Origin: Pseudomonas sp. Irchel s3h17
GTDB lineage: Bacteria; Pseudomonadota; Gammaproteobacteria; Pseudomonadales; Pseudomonadaceae
NCBI RefSeq assembly: GCF_900187505.1
Contig: NZ_FYDL01000011.1
Location: forward strand, 62,001-126,000
DNA: 64,000 nt
Direction of reading: 5' to 3'
A model generated the notes under the pieces. It worked only from the letters and a program-made list of their open reading frames with translations. It was not told the DNA's origin and searched no databases. A program made the position numbers and the translations under genes. How positions within the stretch are numbered: position 1 is the first letter of the stretch; the number at the start of each line of letters is the position of its first letter. Positions 1-9,265 of this stretch are shown here, in pieces.

Positions 1-1164
1 ACTATATATAAAGGCATCAAGCGATCCATGGCCGGCGAGTACAGCCGTGAATTGTCCCAAAAAGTTTTCGCAGGCCAATGCCGTCTCGTCGAGAAGGGTT
101 TTCACCAGGGAGGGCCAGCTGGCTATGGACTGCGTCGTGCATTGATCGACGAGAGAAGCGAGTTCAAGGCAGAGCTCTCGCGGGGCCAACAGAAGAGCAT
201 CCAGACTGACAGAGTCATCTTGATTCCCGGCCCGAAAGCCGAGATTGAGGTCATTCAACGCATCTACTACCAATTCGTCCATGAACAGATGAGCGAACGT
301 GAGATTGCCAATGCACTGAACGCTGAAGGTGTGGTCACCGATTTTGATCGCCCTTGGAGCCGAGGCAGCGTGCATCAGGTGCTGACTAACGAGAAATACA
401 TCGGTAACAACGTCTATAACAAGACATCCTCGAAATTACGAAAACGCATCATTCGTAACGCACCAGACAAGTGGATTCGCTGTGATGGGGCGTTTCAGGG
501 CATTGTCTCACTGGGCGTATTTGCTGATGTACGCGAAATCATCTTACAGCGCTCGCAGCGCTTGGACGACGCACAGCTACTAGAGATGCTTCGCACCCTA
601 TTAAAGCGCGCAGGCACGCTGTCTGGGATGCTCATCGACGAGCAGGACAACATGCCCTCCAGCACCACCTATGTAAGCCGCTTCGGCGGGCTTTTACATG
701 CCTATACCCTCATCGGTTACACGCCAGACCGAGACTATCGATACCTTGAGATCAATCGGTCACTTAGACAATTGCATCCCCAGGTTCTTGAAGACGTCGT
801 GAAGCACTTCGAGCGCGTCGGAGCGGGAGTCGAACTCAACAATCAAAATGACCTACTGACCATTAACGATGAATGGACGGCATCCGTGGTCATAGCCCGT
901 TGCCAGGCTACACCCGCTGGAACTCTTCGCTGGAAACTTAGATTCGACAACAGCCTAACGCCCGACATCACTATCGCTGTGCGCATGGAGGAAGCGAATC
1001 TTCAAGTGCGGGACTATTACCTCGTTCCCAACATAGACATGGGGACATGGCCACAAAAAATGGCCGAAGAAAACAGCTCCTTGATAGACAGCTACCGTTT
1101 CGCAACACTGGACGTACTTGATGGGCTGGCCGCGCGTTGCTCCCTAAAGGAGGCTTTTCAATGA
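1..1164 (+). CDS. Large serine recombinase, C-terminal part (5' end outside window)
   Basis: The reading frame is open to base 1, so the gene starts upstream. The first visible residues (TIYKGIKRSMAGEYSRELS) match the long helix joining the catalytic resolvase domain to the DNA-binding part of large serine recombinases. A recombinase domain follows (GGPAGYGLRR near residue 38 of the visible part; SEREIANALN helix; WSRGSVHQVLTNEKYIG). The catalytic serine domain is therefore not visible here. No zinc-ribbon cysteine cluster is seen; the C-terminal half (about residues 190-380) is not a part I recognise. The stop overlaps the start of the next gene (ATGA at 1161), so it forms an operon with the two ParB-like genes. 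It may resolve or integrate DNA; the substrate is unknown. Confidence 0.85.
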   Translation, partial: TIYKGIKRSMAGEYSRELSQKVFAGQCRLVEKGFHQGGPAGYGLRRALIDERSEFKAELSRGQQKSIQTDRVILIPGPKAEIEVIQRIYYQFVHEQMSEREIANALNAEGVVTDFDRPWSRGSVHQVLTNEKYIGNNVYNKTSSKLRKRIIRNAPDKWIRCDGAFQGIVSLGVFADVREIILQRSQRLDDAQLLEMLRTLLKRAGTLSGMLIDEQDNMPSSTTYVSRFGGLLHAYTLIGYTPDRDYRYLEINRSLRQLHPQVLEDVVKHFERVGAGVELNNQNDLLTINDEWTASVVIARCQATPAGTLRWKLRFDNSLTPDITIAVRMEEANLQVRDYYLVPNIDMGTWPQKMAEENSSLIDSYRFATLDVLDGLAARCSLKEAFQ

Positions 1165-2063
1165 CCGTACCATCTGCAGCACGTGATCGCATCGCGCTCA
1201 TTCCCATAGCGCAAATCCACATCCTGAACCCTCGCTCGAGAAACAAGAAAATTCACCGTGAGCTTATCGAGAATATCAAGACGGTAGGCCTCAAACGTCC
1301 AATTACCGTAAGTCGAAGAACCGCGCCGCAAGGACAGTTCAGTTACGACCTCGTTTGCGGACAAGGTCGTCTCGAAGCGTTCCTCTCGTTGGAAGCCACA
1401 GAGATTCCGGCGTTTGTCATTGATGCGGTGGAGGAAGATTGTCTGGTCATGAGCCTGGTAGAGAACGTAGCTCGAAGACAGCACCGCCCTATAGACCTGA
1501 TGAACGAGGTTGGGCGCCTGAAGGAGCGTGGTAATACAGACGCGGAAATCGCACAAATAATTGGCACCACGTCGTCATGGGTGAACATGATTACGGGGCT
1601 GCTGGAGCGTGGCGAAGAAAAGCTCCTATCTGCAGTTGAAACGGGCTTGATTCCTCTGAGCATGGCAACGGATATCGCCCGCAGTTCGGAGAGTGAAATA
1701 CAAAACGTACTCACGGACGCTTACGAGCGGGGAATAAGAGGGAAGAAAATTACCAAACTGCGACATCTTCTAGAGTTGCGGGCCAAGAAGGACAAGCTTG
1801 TCCGTGGAAACCCGTTAGGAGGTGGCCAAAACAAGAAGAAACGAATGACGCCTGCAGACTTGAGGCGTCTGTTCGAACGAGAGGCCGAGCGACAACGTCT
1901 GATGGTAAAGAAAGCAGCTTTTACTCATGATCGAGTTGTATTCGCCACTCAGGCCATCAAAGAACTGTTATCCGCCAGTGATTTCGAAAAGCTGCTCTGT
2001 GCCGAACAACTGGACTCATTACCAAAGCTCATACAAGCCCGACTAAGACAAGTAAGGGGGTAA
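1161..2063 (+). CDS. ParB/Spo0J-like nuclease/CTPase-fold protein
   Basis: A 300-residue ParB-family protein. The N-terminal ParB/sulfiredoxin-like domain contains IPIAQIHILNPRSR, a CGQGRLEA segment at the place of the CTP-binding GERR motif, and ENVARRQ at the place of the ENxxR motif. A helix-turn-helix follows (DAEIAQIIGTTSSWVN). Start chosen at ATG 1161, 7 nt after AAAGGAGG at 1146-1153, rather than the upstream in-frame ATG at 1137, which has no such site; this start overlaps the recombinase stop. There is no ParA partner next to it, so chromosome-type or plasmid-type partition is not an obvious role. It may act with the recombinase as a DNA-site-binding accessory factor; this is inference. 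Confidence 0.85.
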   Translation: MTVPSAARDRIALIPIAQIHILNPRSRNKKIHRELIENIKTVGLKRPITVSRRTAPQGQFSYDLVCGQGRLEAFLSLEATEIPAFVIDAVEEDCLVMSLVENVARRQHRPIDLMNEVGRLKERGNTDAEIAQIIGTTSSWVNMITGLLERGEEKLLSAVETGLIPLSMATDIARSSESEIQNVLTDAYERGIRGKKITKLRHLLELRAKKDKLVRGNPLGGGQNKKKRMTPADLRRLFEREAERQRLMVKKAAFTHDRVVFATQAIKELLSASDFEKLLCAEQLDSLPKLIQARLRQVRG

Positions 2064-3067
2064 TGATGTCAGACCAAGCATTCGACCCGACCAACCATCA
2101 GCTAACTCATGTGCCGAAAAATGCTTTTTTGAATGAGTGCGTTAGAGTGAAAGTAGTCAATATTTTCCCCCTTAAAACCTCAAGGCCAGCTGTAAAAGAA
2201 AGCCATAAATATCAACAAATTCTCGCTTCGATCCAGGATGTCGGGTTGGTAGAGCCCCCTGTCGTAACGCCGGCGCCGGGCGGTAATGGTCATTATTTTT
2301 TGCTGGATGGACATCTGCGCATTGAAGCGCTAAAAGATTTGGCGGAGCTGGAAGTCGATTGCCTGGTGGCACCTGACGACGACACATACTCGTACAACAA
2401 GCGTACCAATAGACTCTCTGCCGTTCAGAGTAACAAAATGATTGTTCGCGCTATGGAGCGGGGTGTTTCGGCAGAGCGTCTTGGCAAAGCTCTTGGATTA
2501 TCGCCACTGACGATCAAGCAAAAATTTCGTCTGCTTAATGGTATCTGTGAGGAGGCCATCGCACTTCTGAGCGATACAAATTGTCCATCTAATGTGTTCA
2601 ACCTTCTACGGCAGATGAAACCACTGAGGCAAATCGAAGCTGCTGAATTAATGGTTGGAAACAAAAATCTATCGGTAATGTTCGCCAAAGCACTTTTGGC
2701 TGCCACACCGCCTGACCAACTGGCAATTCAAAGAAAAATACAGCCAGAGCAACAAGTCTCCGCAGAATCAATCGCGCGCTTGGAGCGTGAACTTGCCGCC
2801 TTGCAGATGCAGATCAAAACAGTGGAGGACGATTATGGGCCTGATGTACTGCATCTCACTGTCATCAAAGGTTATCTAACCAAGCTTCTTGCCAATGCTG
2901 CCATTGTTCGATGGTTGGCCAGACACCAACCGGAATACCTTAAAGAGTTCCAATCCATCGCGGAGCTGACTGAACTGCCTTGGGGAACCGACAGATCGGA
3001 AGCTGTTCCCCTTGAGCCTGCCACCGAGCCTACAATGGATGACACGCACCGGACACTAAGCACCTGA
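2063..3067 (+). CDS. ParB-like protein with RepB C-terminal domain
   Basis: A 334-residue second ParB-like protein directly following the first (TAATGATG junction). The N-terminal part has the ParB-like ILASIQDVGLVEPP and LLDGHLRIEAL motifs. A helix-turn-helix (GKALGLSPLTIKQKFRL) follows, then a segment MKPLRQIEAAELM and AKALLAATPPDQL typical of the C-terminal domain of plasmid partition protein RepB. The frame has ATGs at 2063 and 2066; AAGGGGG at 2054-2060 gives better spacing to 2066. It forms an operon with the serine recombinase and the first ParB-like gene. Two different ParB-like proteins without a ParA ATPase argue for a site-specific DNA-binding function other than classical partition. 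Confidence 0.85.
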   Translation: MMSDQAFDPTNHQLTHVPKNAFLNECVRVKVVNIFPLKTSRPAVKESHKYQQILASIQDVGLVEPPVVTPAPGGNGHYFLLDGHLRIEALKDLAELEVDCLVAPDDDTYSYNKRTNRLSAVQSNKMIVRAMERGVSAERLGKALGLSPLTIKQKFRLLNGICEEAIALLSDTNCPSNVFNLLRQMKPLRQIEAAELMVGNKNLSVMFAKALLAATPPDQLAIQRKIQPEQQVSAESIARLERELAALQMQIKTVEDDYGPDVLHLTVIKGYLTKLLANAAIVRWLARHQPEYLKEFQSIAELTELPWGTDRSEAVPLEPATEPTMDDTHRTLST

Positions 3068-3174
3068 TGAGGAGTAGGAAGCTTGAAGGGGGCATCCATC
3101 AATAAACCTCCACCTCACCCAGAAAGCTTCATAGCTCCCAACGCATTGAAACCGGCTGCCATTCACCACTCCGC

Positions 3175-5580
3175 TCAGAACAGCTCCATCGAGTTCAAAG
3201 TGTCAGCCAATCGATAGCCCATGGCTCGGTATCCACTCTGGCGCTTGTCCCACATCCTCAACAGTGCAGGATGTCCGCCATCGATGAAATCGATTATGCG
3301 CACATCGGCTTTACTTGCATGCTCCCGATGCAAACGCCCGGCATACTGCTGAAGTGTTCCCCTCCAAGAAATAGGCATTGCCAGCACCAAGGTATCCAAT
3401 GGCGGATGGTCAAAGCCTTCTCCCACCAGCTTGCCTGTGGCCAAAAGCACCCGAGGGACATCCGGGGGTAGGGCTGCCAACTCCTCCATCATAGCCAAGC
3501 GCTGCTTTTTCGACATCCGTCCATGCAAGGTAAACAGGTTGTGGACACGCCCCGTCAGTGCGGCCTCAATGGCACTCAAATGATCGGTTCGCTCCGTCAG
3601 CACTAGAACCTTACGTCCTTGGTTAAAAGCTCCCTCCACTTCGGACGTGACGCGTTTGGTGCGATCAATATTGTCAGCAAGATGTCGGAATACCTCCTGA
3701 ATACCCGCGCCCTCGGGCACATTGATCTGGCCCGGCAACAGTCGAGTTTCCACCATCAAATCACTCGGGGCACTTGTTGGCCTGCTTGCCGTATGTCGAA
3801 TCGGCCCACACTGCATAAATATGATGGGGTGCTGTCCATCACGGCGTACCGGTGTAGCTGTCAGGCCAAGCACGTATTTTGCCCGAACACTTTTAAGGAT
3901 CGCTTCAAACGAAAATGCCGACAGGTGATGGCATTCATCAACAATGACCTGCCCATAATTTTTCACCTGATCGCTAACCTCTCCTTGCCGTGACAACGAC
4001 TGCATCACTGCTATATCGATGACCCCAGTCGGCTTGGCCTTACCACCGCCGATAGTGCCGACGAGACCTTTGCCGAGGCCAAGAAACATCTGCAAACGCT
4101 CCTGCCACTGTCGAAGCAGGTCAGTTCGATGTACGAGCACCAGCGTGTTAACGCCCCGGCGTGCAATTAGCGCGGCAGCAGCCACGGTTTTGCCAAAAGC
4201 GGTTGGGGCGCACAGGATGCCTGCATCATGTTGCAGTATCGCCGCTATAGCAGCCTCCTGATCCTCCCGCAATGAACCGGCGAAGTTAAGGTTGATCGGC
4301 TCTCCGCCAAAACGCTCATCCTGAACAATCGGGGCAATACCGTTATCGTTCAGAAGCTCTAACGCGGCATCCAGGCAACCGCGAGGCAGTGCGATGTGCT
4401 TGGGAAAATTCTCTGCACAGCCGATGATACGGGGCTTGTTCCAGACCGACAGACGCATCGCCTGCGCTTTATAAAATTCTGGATTCTGAAACGCAGCCAG
4501 CCTGATCAACCGATTAGCCAGTGCCTGGGGTAGCTCGGACTTTTCGAAGTAAATCAGGTTTGCCAACGTAACGTTCAAAGTTGCCGGCATTGGGCAGGAT
4601 AGCTTTTGTTCGCGGGGGGTCTTCCACGGCTCCTGCTGGTCTTCCTCCGCGACAAATGTTACGTCCAGAGGGTGGGCATGACCGGTCGCACACACGATGG
4701 CCGGATCGATATCCTCCACAGGCATAGGCTTGATACTGGCCAGGAATGCCCATTGATCGGCATACGGTTTTAGTTCGCCGTCCACAAAGACACTGCACCC
4801 ATGCTCGCGTGCTTTTTTCTGCAGAGGCAGTGCAATCAGGTTGCCAAAACCACCTTTAGGCATCCTGTCCTGGTTCGGGAAAAGTCGGTCATACGAACTC
4901 AGCTTTAGTTGTCGAGTCCGAGCGCAGGTATGGCTAATAATCGCCGTGCCCAGCCGCCTAGCGTCTTGGGCAGTGACAGCTTTTGCGAAGAAAATCCATG
5001 CATAAGCACCATTGCCCGAGCGAGAGATTTCCAAAGCCACGGGCACATCCAGCTCGTGACAGGATTGGGCGAAGCCCAGCAAGTCTTCACGCCAGTCGGC
5101 CTCGTCAAAATCCACGGCAAGGAAATGACAGGTGTCATCGGTTAGCAGAGGGTAAACGCCTGCGACTATTTCACCCGCCAAATGCCGATAAAGCACCTGG
5201 TCATCAAGAGGTACCAATTGGCGGAAGCTGCAGTCACCACACTTTATTTTCGGCTTCTGACAAACACCTGGGCGCCATTCATTGGCACAGGCCGGTGAGT
5301 ATCCTGCCTTGCCGGCTTTGCTCTCCCAGCGTTGTGGGTACACATCAGTTCGTCCTCGAAACAAGCGCTGAAACAGCTTGAGCTTGGCCTCGGTTCCCAG
5401 ATGCTGAGCGGGCAACTCGATTACTGAAATGGGCACGACGGACACAGCGACTGGCAGACGCCATTCGATAGCATTGGCTTCCAGCAAAGCAATCAATCGG
5501 GCATTTTCTGCCTGTAACTGTGCCAGTGCATCAGATTCAGTCATAGGGTCTCTATTCAATCCCGTGTCTCGTCCTTCCAC
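3175..5580 (-). CDS. TOTE-type AEP primase domain fused to SF2 helicase
   Basis: An 801-residue two-part protein. A short coiled coil (residues about 15-35) and a four-cysteine cluster (C98, C107, C114, C117) precede an archaeo-eukaryotic primase domain with the metal-binding DFD (157-159) and the SRSGNGAYAWIFF strand (186-198). The C-terminal half is a superfamily 2 helicase: Walker A APTAFGKT (458-465), DECHH (548-552), TATP (574-577) and a motif VI QYAGRLHRE near the C terminus. TOTE conflict systems carry this pair and are proposed to act in conflicts with mobile DNA. The His usual in the AEP strand is Tyr193 here. The start may be GTG 5580 or ATG 5544; neither has a strong ribosome site. 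The gene stands alone, with no nuclease partner adjacent. Confidence 0.85.
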   Translation of the reverse strand: MEGRDTGLNRDPMTESDALAQLQAENARLIALLEANAIEWRLPVAVSVVPISVIELPAQHLGTEAKLKLFQRLFRGRTDVYPQRWESKAGKAGYSPACANEWRPGVCQKPKIKCGDCSFRQLVPLDDQVLYRHLAGEIVAGVYPLLTDDTCHFLAVDFDEADWREDLLGFAQSCHELDVPVALEISRSGNGAYAWIFFAKAVTAQDARRLGTAIISHTCARTRQLKLSSYDRLFPNQDRMPKGGFGNLIALPLQKKAREHGCSVFVDGELKPYADQWAFLASIKPMPVEDIDPAIVCATGHAHPLDVTFVAEEDQQEPWKTPREQKLSCPMPATLNVTLANLIYFEKSELPQALANRLIRLAAFQNPEFYKAQAMRLSVWNKPRIIGCAENFPKHIALPRGCLDAALELLNDNGIAPIVQDERFGGEPINLNFAGSLREDQEAAIAAILQHDAGILCAPTAFGKTVAAAALIARRGVNTLVLVHRTDLLRQWQERLQMFLGLGKGLVGTIGGGKAKPTGVIDIAVMQSLSRQGEVSDQVKNYGQVIVDECHHLSAFSFEAILKSVRAKYVLGLTATPVRRDGQHPIIFMQCGPIRHTASRPTSAPSDLMVETRLLPGQINVPEGAGIQEVFRHLADNIDRTKRVTSEVEGAFNQGRKVLVLTERTDHLSAIEAALTGRVHNLFTLHGRMSKKQRLAMMEELAALPPDVPRVLLATGKLVGEGFDHPPLDTLVLAMPISWRGTLQQYAGRLHREHASKADVRIIDFIDGGHPALLRMWDKRQSGYRAMGYRLADTLNSMELF

Positions 5581-5755
5581 GATGTTCTACGTTGGTCTGA
5601 GAAGCCAATTGCGCCATGGTCTACAGCGGCCAACGGTGATGTTCATGACTAGCAACGATATGAGTGATGGGCCTTTAAGCCAAACGTGGCGGCGCTCGTA
5701 AACAATGGCTGACGGTGCTGAGTGAAATGCGAGGGCACCCGACGGAGAACGACCT

Positions 5756-6910
5756 CTACCAGCCATATTGGTTGGGTATTTTAATATCCAGATCCAGCAG
5801 CCCGTCCGACTTATGGATAAGGGGATCAAGCCAATCCGCTTTGGCCTTAGCCCACTCTAAATAGGCGAGCTGCACTTGCGTTGGGGCTCCGGCACCGTAG
5901 GTTACTGTTTCTAACTCGACAAGATACTCCCGAAGCGCATTGGCCCGTCGCCAATTGTGGGCGTCATCCTCAAGCCGCTGTAGTTTTTCTCGCTCGGCAT
6001 CCTGCTCCGCCTTTTTGGCTAAGGCTTCATCACGTTGTTGCCGACGCCCCACTTCAGCAATGGCCCGCTCTTCCCGCCCGATCAAAAGCTCGACGGCGCG
6101 CCGAACCATCATGATGATCAGCTTGTTGAGCTGCTGCTCAACAGGCGTATGGGTGGAGTCCATAATTTTCCCGCCATACCCTTCATCTCCCAGAACATGA
6201 AGCTGGCCTGTGGGAACGTACTGCGACGACGATATCGAACTCCAATTGATGCGTTCATTTCGCGCCAAGGTACGCGGAGGTGGACTGCTCTCAGAGCGCT
6301 TTGTCGGCTCGAAAAAGCGCAGACCAATCTGTATCCCGAATATTTCGACGTTGCATCGATCACCAATGAGCACTGTATACCCCCGGGTCTCGAAAGCTTT
6401 GATTAAGGCGTCAGCAATACGAAGCACCCGAGGCTGCATGGCCGCCGAAACCTTCATATCAAGTGCCCGCTGACGACCGGGGAAGGGCATGCCACGCTGA
6501 TCCAAGACGGGATGAAGCAACGCCTCACGCGTCTGCACGACGTGGGCATGGGGATTTGTGAGCCGCTCTGCCACGCGAATCCGGTGGCTCGGCTGTTGCT
6601 CATATTCGATGACCGCTTGCAGCCGGGGATCAACCGACTCGATGACGGGCACTTTGGAGTGTGGCACCGGCACCGGCGCGTGATGCCATAGGTAGCGCGG
6701 AGGCCCGGTGTAATCCCGGAGTTGGGGTTGAGGCGGCACGCGCTTACCGGCTTTACGTTTGGCCCAATACCCTCGCATGGGCGTCGGTATCTGCAGTCTT
6801 GCGCACAACTTTTTGAGTCCGACGTCAGACAGCCCATACTTGGGCGCGACCACTGACACTGGGTCAGTCCAGACCTGCTCCAGAAGCACACCACGATCAT
6901 ATTGCTCCAT
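5756..6910 (-). CDS. Hypothetical protein with N-terminal helix-turn-helix
   Basis: A 384-residue protein of unknown function. Residues about 8-50 look like a helix-turn-helix (VWTDPVSVVAPKYGLSDVGL, then PTPMRGYWAKRKAGK), a start that I recognise from uncharacterised proteins found in proteobacterial genomic islands. A long charged, probably coiled-coil stretch runs from about residue 265 to 325 (many E, R, K and Q residues). There is no catalytic motif that I recognise. It is in the same direction as the primase-helicase gene but 175 bases upstream of it, so the two might be co-transcribed. A DNA-binding or regulatory role in the island is only a guess from the N terminus. Confidence 0.7.
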   Translation of the reverse strand: MEQYDRGVLLEQVWTDPVSVVAPKYGLSDVGLKKLCARLQIPTPMRGYWAKRKAGKRVPPQPQLRDYTGPPRYLWHHAPVPVPHSKVPVIESVDPRLQAVIEYEQQPSHRIRVAERLTNPHAHVVQTREALLHPVLDQRGMPFPGRQRALDMKVSAAMQPRVLRIADALIKAFETRGYTVLIGDRCNVEIFGIQIGLRFFEPTKRSESSPPPRTLARNERINWSSISSSQYVPTGQLHVLGDEGYGGKIMDSTHTPVEQQLNKLIIMMVRRAVELLIGREERAIAEVGRRQQRDEALAKKAEQDAEREKLQRLEDDAHNWRRANALREYLVELETVTYGAGAPTQVQLAYLEWAKAKADWLDPLIHKSDGLLDLDIKIPNQYGW

Positions 6911-7138
6911 GATCGGCTCCTCAATGCTCAGCAGCTAGCAAAGAACACGTTGATTTCCACAGTTTTACCGTCGTGCCAATACCACCGGTTCACCCTTCAA
7001 CGGAAACCCGCGAGCCATAGAAGGGCGCACCTGAGTTACATCGCCCGGGCCGACCAGTAAGGTCTTCCAAAATTTTGCAATCGGCGCCAGTGGATGCCCG
7101 CCATGGGGCCCCACCCATCGGGTTTAACCTTTTGCCGG

Positions 7139-7738
7139 TTAGCCCTTACCGAATAGCTTGAGAAAGGTGGTGTGTTTCGCCTGGCGCCACGTCTCCGTCA
7201 CGTCGCCGTTGAGCTCCAGCGCTTCGAAGATGCTTTTGACCTGCTCATTGGTGATTAACTTTGCCGTGAGCATTTTCTTGAGCAGCTCGTGGCCATGCCA
7301 GACAGCAATGTCGAAGTCTTGAGCGAGCTTGTGCATGCCCAGGTCATCCGTGACCACAATGGCGTTTCGGATTTGGCCAAACGCAAGGACTCTGCAGTCT
7401 GTCGAGGAAGGAGGAGAGCGGCCAGCCGTGGTGTAGGCTGTCGGATTCATTAATACCCAACCACGCAGCACGCTTTGAGCAGCTTCTAACTGGCCTTTCT
7501 CGTCAGCGCTCAGGCGAATCTGCTTCGCAACCCGCTCAGCGGCAAGATCCTCACCGTCGAACCAAGGAAACTTGAATTTCAGTGCACCACTGCGATGCAC
7601 TTCCTCCTCTACATCTTTCAGAATGGTCAGGACATAGTTTTTCTGCCCAAACCCAACCCCCAGCATTGGGCGTACACGCTTCGCAAGCCGCAGATACGCG
7701 TTGGTATCCAGCAATACGAGCGTGGACGCCGCGCTCAA
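7139..7738 (-). CDS. PIN-like domain protein, probable toxin-type nuclease
   Basis: A 199-residue protein with the PIN nuclease layout: a first acidic strand LVLLDTNAYLRLAK (Asp11), internal acidic residues, and a late IVVTDDLGMHKLA strand-helix. PIN proteins are metal-dependent RNases and are often toxins. The start codon overlaps the stop of the upstream XRE-ImmA/IrrE gene by 4 nt, so the pair is translationally coupled. This matches the known pairing of XRE-COG2856 proteins with PIN-like DUF4411 toxins. I infer that the upstream gene controls or neutralises this one. The specific DUF4411 assignment would need a profile search. It lies in the cargo of the Tn7-like element. Confidence 0.75.
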   Translation of the reverse strand: MSAASTLVLLDTNAYLRLAKRVRPMLGVGFGQKNYVLTILKDVEEEVHRSGALKFKFPWFDGEDLAAERVAKQIRLSADEKGQLEAAQSVLRGWVLMNPTAYTTAGRSPPSSTDCRVLAFGQIRNAIVVTDDLGMHKLAQDFDIAVWHGHELLKKMLTAKLITNEQVKSIFEALELNGDVTETWRQAKHTTFLKLFGKG

Positions 7739-8856
7739 CGCGCGAGCTCGCCGTATAGCGCGGAAGCATCACTGAGTGATACATCCATGATTTGCTGAAC
7801 ATACGACGGGCCCGTCCCGTGCTCGCGAATCATGCGTTTCAGCGCCATGAAGAACTCCGACTGAAACACATTCGACGCTGCGGCAATGTATTGCGCCGGT
7901 TTGGGTGGAGTCGGATCAAACAGGATCGTACTGACCAACTGCGGCGTGGAGCTGTTGCGCACCGCGTGAATTGTCCTTTCCGGTACCCGCAAGGATGGCA
8001 GATTGTTTTCCGCTGCATATCCCTGTGCCTGCTGGAACACTGTGTTCAGTGAAATCTGGTGATGCCTGGCATGCTGCTGAAGGACACTCACCTCCCCAGC
8101 TGCGCTAGGCGCTTGCGCCGCCTCGGCATACGCTAGCTGCACACAAGCCTCAGGAAACAGCAGGGCACCGGCAAAGGCATCCGCAAAATCCTCCCCCTCG
8201 TCACTACCCGCAAGCTCAGGGGTGTAGACATGCGCTAACTCGTGGGCCATCCAAAACTTGAAGTCTTCCAGCTTGGTATCCAGGTTGACGAAGACAAAGG
8301 TGACATCTGACGCCGGCAATAGAATGTGCAACGCATTCTTGTGTTGCTGCTTTTGCCCCCAGAGGACAGGCACGAGCACCGCTCCACACGCCTTGAATTC
8401 GGCGATCAGCGCCTCATACCCCAGCACACTGCGCTCACCCAAACCCAATTTATTGCGTACCTGGAACGCATCGCTCTGCAAGCGTGCATAGCTGGTGGAG
8501 GGCGACGAAATCTGGGTACGTAAGGTTGGCAGCTCCGGCAAAAAGTCGACGAGGGGCTTGAGCAAACCGCCGATGCCCATCGCTTTGAGAATGTGTTCAT
8601 CGGTGGTTTTGGTGCCCGCCTTCTTGCGGAACGCCACCACGGGCTGATCCGGAGGGGGCGCGACCAACTGTGAAAATGAAAGCTGCAGTGTTGTGGCCAA
8701 CTTCAGCAGTTTGTCTGGACGAGGAAAATCCTTGCCTTTGAGCCAGTTGGTAACGGACTGCGCCGAGACCCCCAACTGATCGGCCAGGTCTTTTTGTGTC
8801 CAGCCACGCTGAACGAGGGCCGCACGAAGCGACTCGATGTGTAGGGTATTTTGCAT
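7735..8856 (-). CDS. XRE-family HTH and ImmA/IrrE-type metallopeptidase
   Basis: A 373-residue fusion of an N-terminal Cro/CI-type helix-turn-helix (QKDLADQLGVSAQSVTNWLKG, residues 21-41, antitoxin- or repressor-like) with a zinc metallopeptidase domain whose HELAH motif is at residues 205-209 and a downstream acidic GEDFADAFAGALL helix. Family members cleave or sense a repressor to switch on stress or mobile-element genes. It is coupled by a 4-nt overlap to the PIN gene downstream. Start chosen at ATG 8856; the only upstream in-frame option is a TTG at 8892. No clear ribosome site precedes it. Overlapping TTGATCAA-type repeats upstream could be its own operator. Confidence 0.8.
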   Translation of the reverse strand: MQNTLHIESLRAALVQRGWTQKDLADQLGVSAQSVTNWLKGKDFPRPDKLLKLATTLQLSFSQLVAPPPDQPVVAFRKKAGTKTTDEHILKAMGIGGLLKPLVDFLPELPTLRTQISSPSTSYARLQSDAFQVRNKLGLGERSVLGYEALIAEFKACGAVLVPVLWGQKQQHKNALHILLPASDVTFVFVNLDTKLEDFKFWMAHELAHVYTPELAGSDEGEDFADAFAGALLFPEACVQLAYAEAAQAPSAAGEVSVLQQHARHHQISLNTVFQQAQGYAAENNLPSLRVPERTIHAVRNSSTPQLVSTILFDPTPPKPAQYIAAASNVFQSEFFMALKRMIREHGTGPSYVQQIMDVSLSDASALYGELAR

Positions 8857-8887
8857 AATAGCCAATGTAGTGCCTCGGCTGGTCAAA

Positions 8888-8907
8888 ATCAAGTTTGATC
8901 AAGTTTT
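8888..8907. promoter_or_regulatory. Possible operator: repeated TTGATCAA/AAGTTT motif
   Basis: On the plus strand the sequence contains two copies of ATCAAGTTT, offset by 10 bases, overlapping an 8-bp palindrome TTGATCAA. It lies about 30-50 bases upstream of the XRE-ImmA/IrrE start. Cro/CI-type regulators usually bind such short repeated or palindromic sites in their own promoter. Binding is inferred, not shown. Confidence 0.4.
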
Positions 8908-9265
8908 ACTTGCGCAGCATTGTCGAAACCATCATGTGCTTGAGGCGCCGCCGCGTCGCTCACCGTCCTGCGCCCGGCCACAGGGAGGCGAAACCTGCGG
9001 CACCTGGTGCAGGTAATGGACGTTATGGTCAGACTCCTAGTCTGGCTATGAGCCGGACGACACATAGAGAAATGCCAATCCGATAACTAGCAACCGCTGG
9101 CTCGGCGCACAAGAATTTAACGTCCTAATGGCTGTTTGCCTTTACCCACAAGGTCGGTCTGGATAATGTGATAGGCGACACAGGCTAAACACCTATAGGG
9201 CTGTGCTCTCTCCTACCGCGCCACGATCTTGCGCACGGCCAGGGCAGTGTCGTCACGGAGTCGGT
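8908..9265. other. Intergenic region without a recognised gene
   Basis: About 360 bases between the divergent XRE-ImmA/IrrE gene and the TPR gene. It should contain the promoter of the TPR gene. I see no tRNA, no convincing small ORF (a 63-codon frame at 8895 is Arg/Pro-rich and lacks a ribosome site) and only a small hairpin with CAGACT/AGTCTG arms near 9030. Confidence 0.5.
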
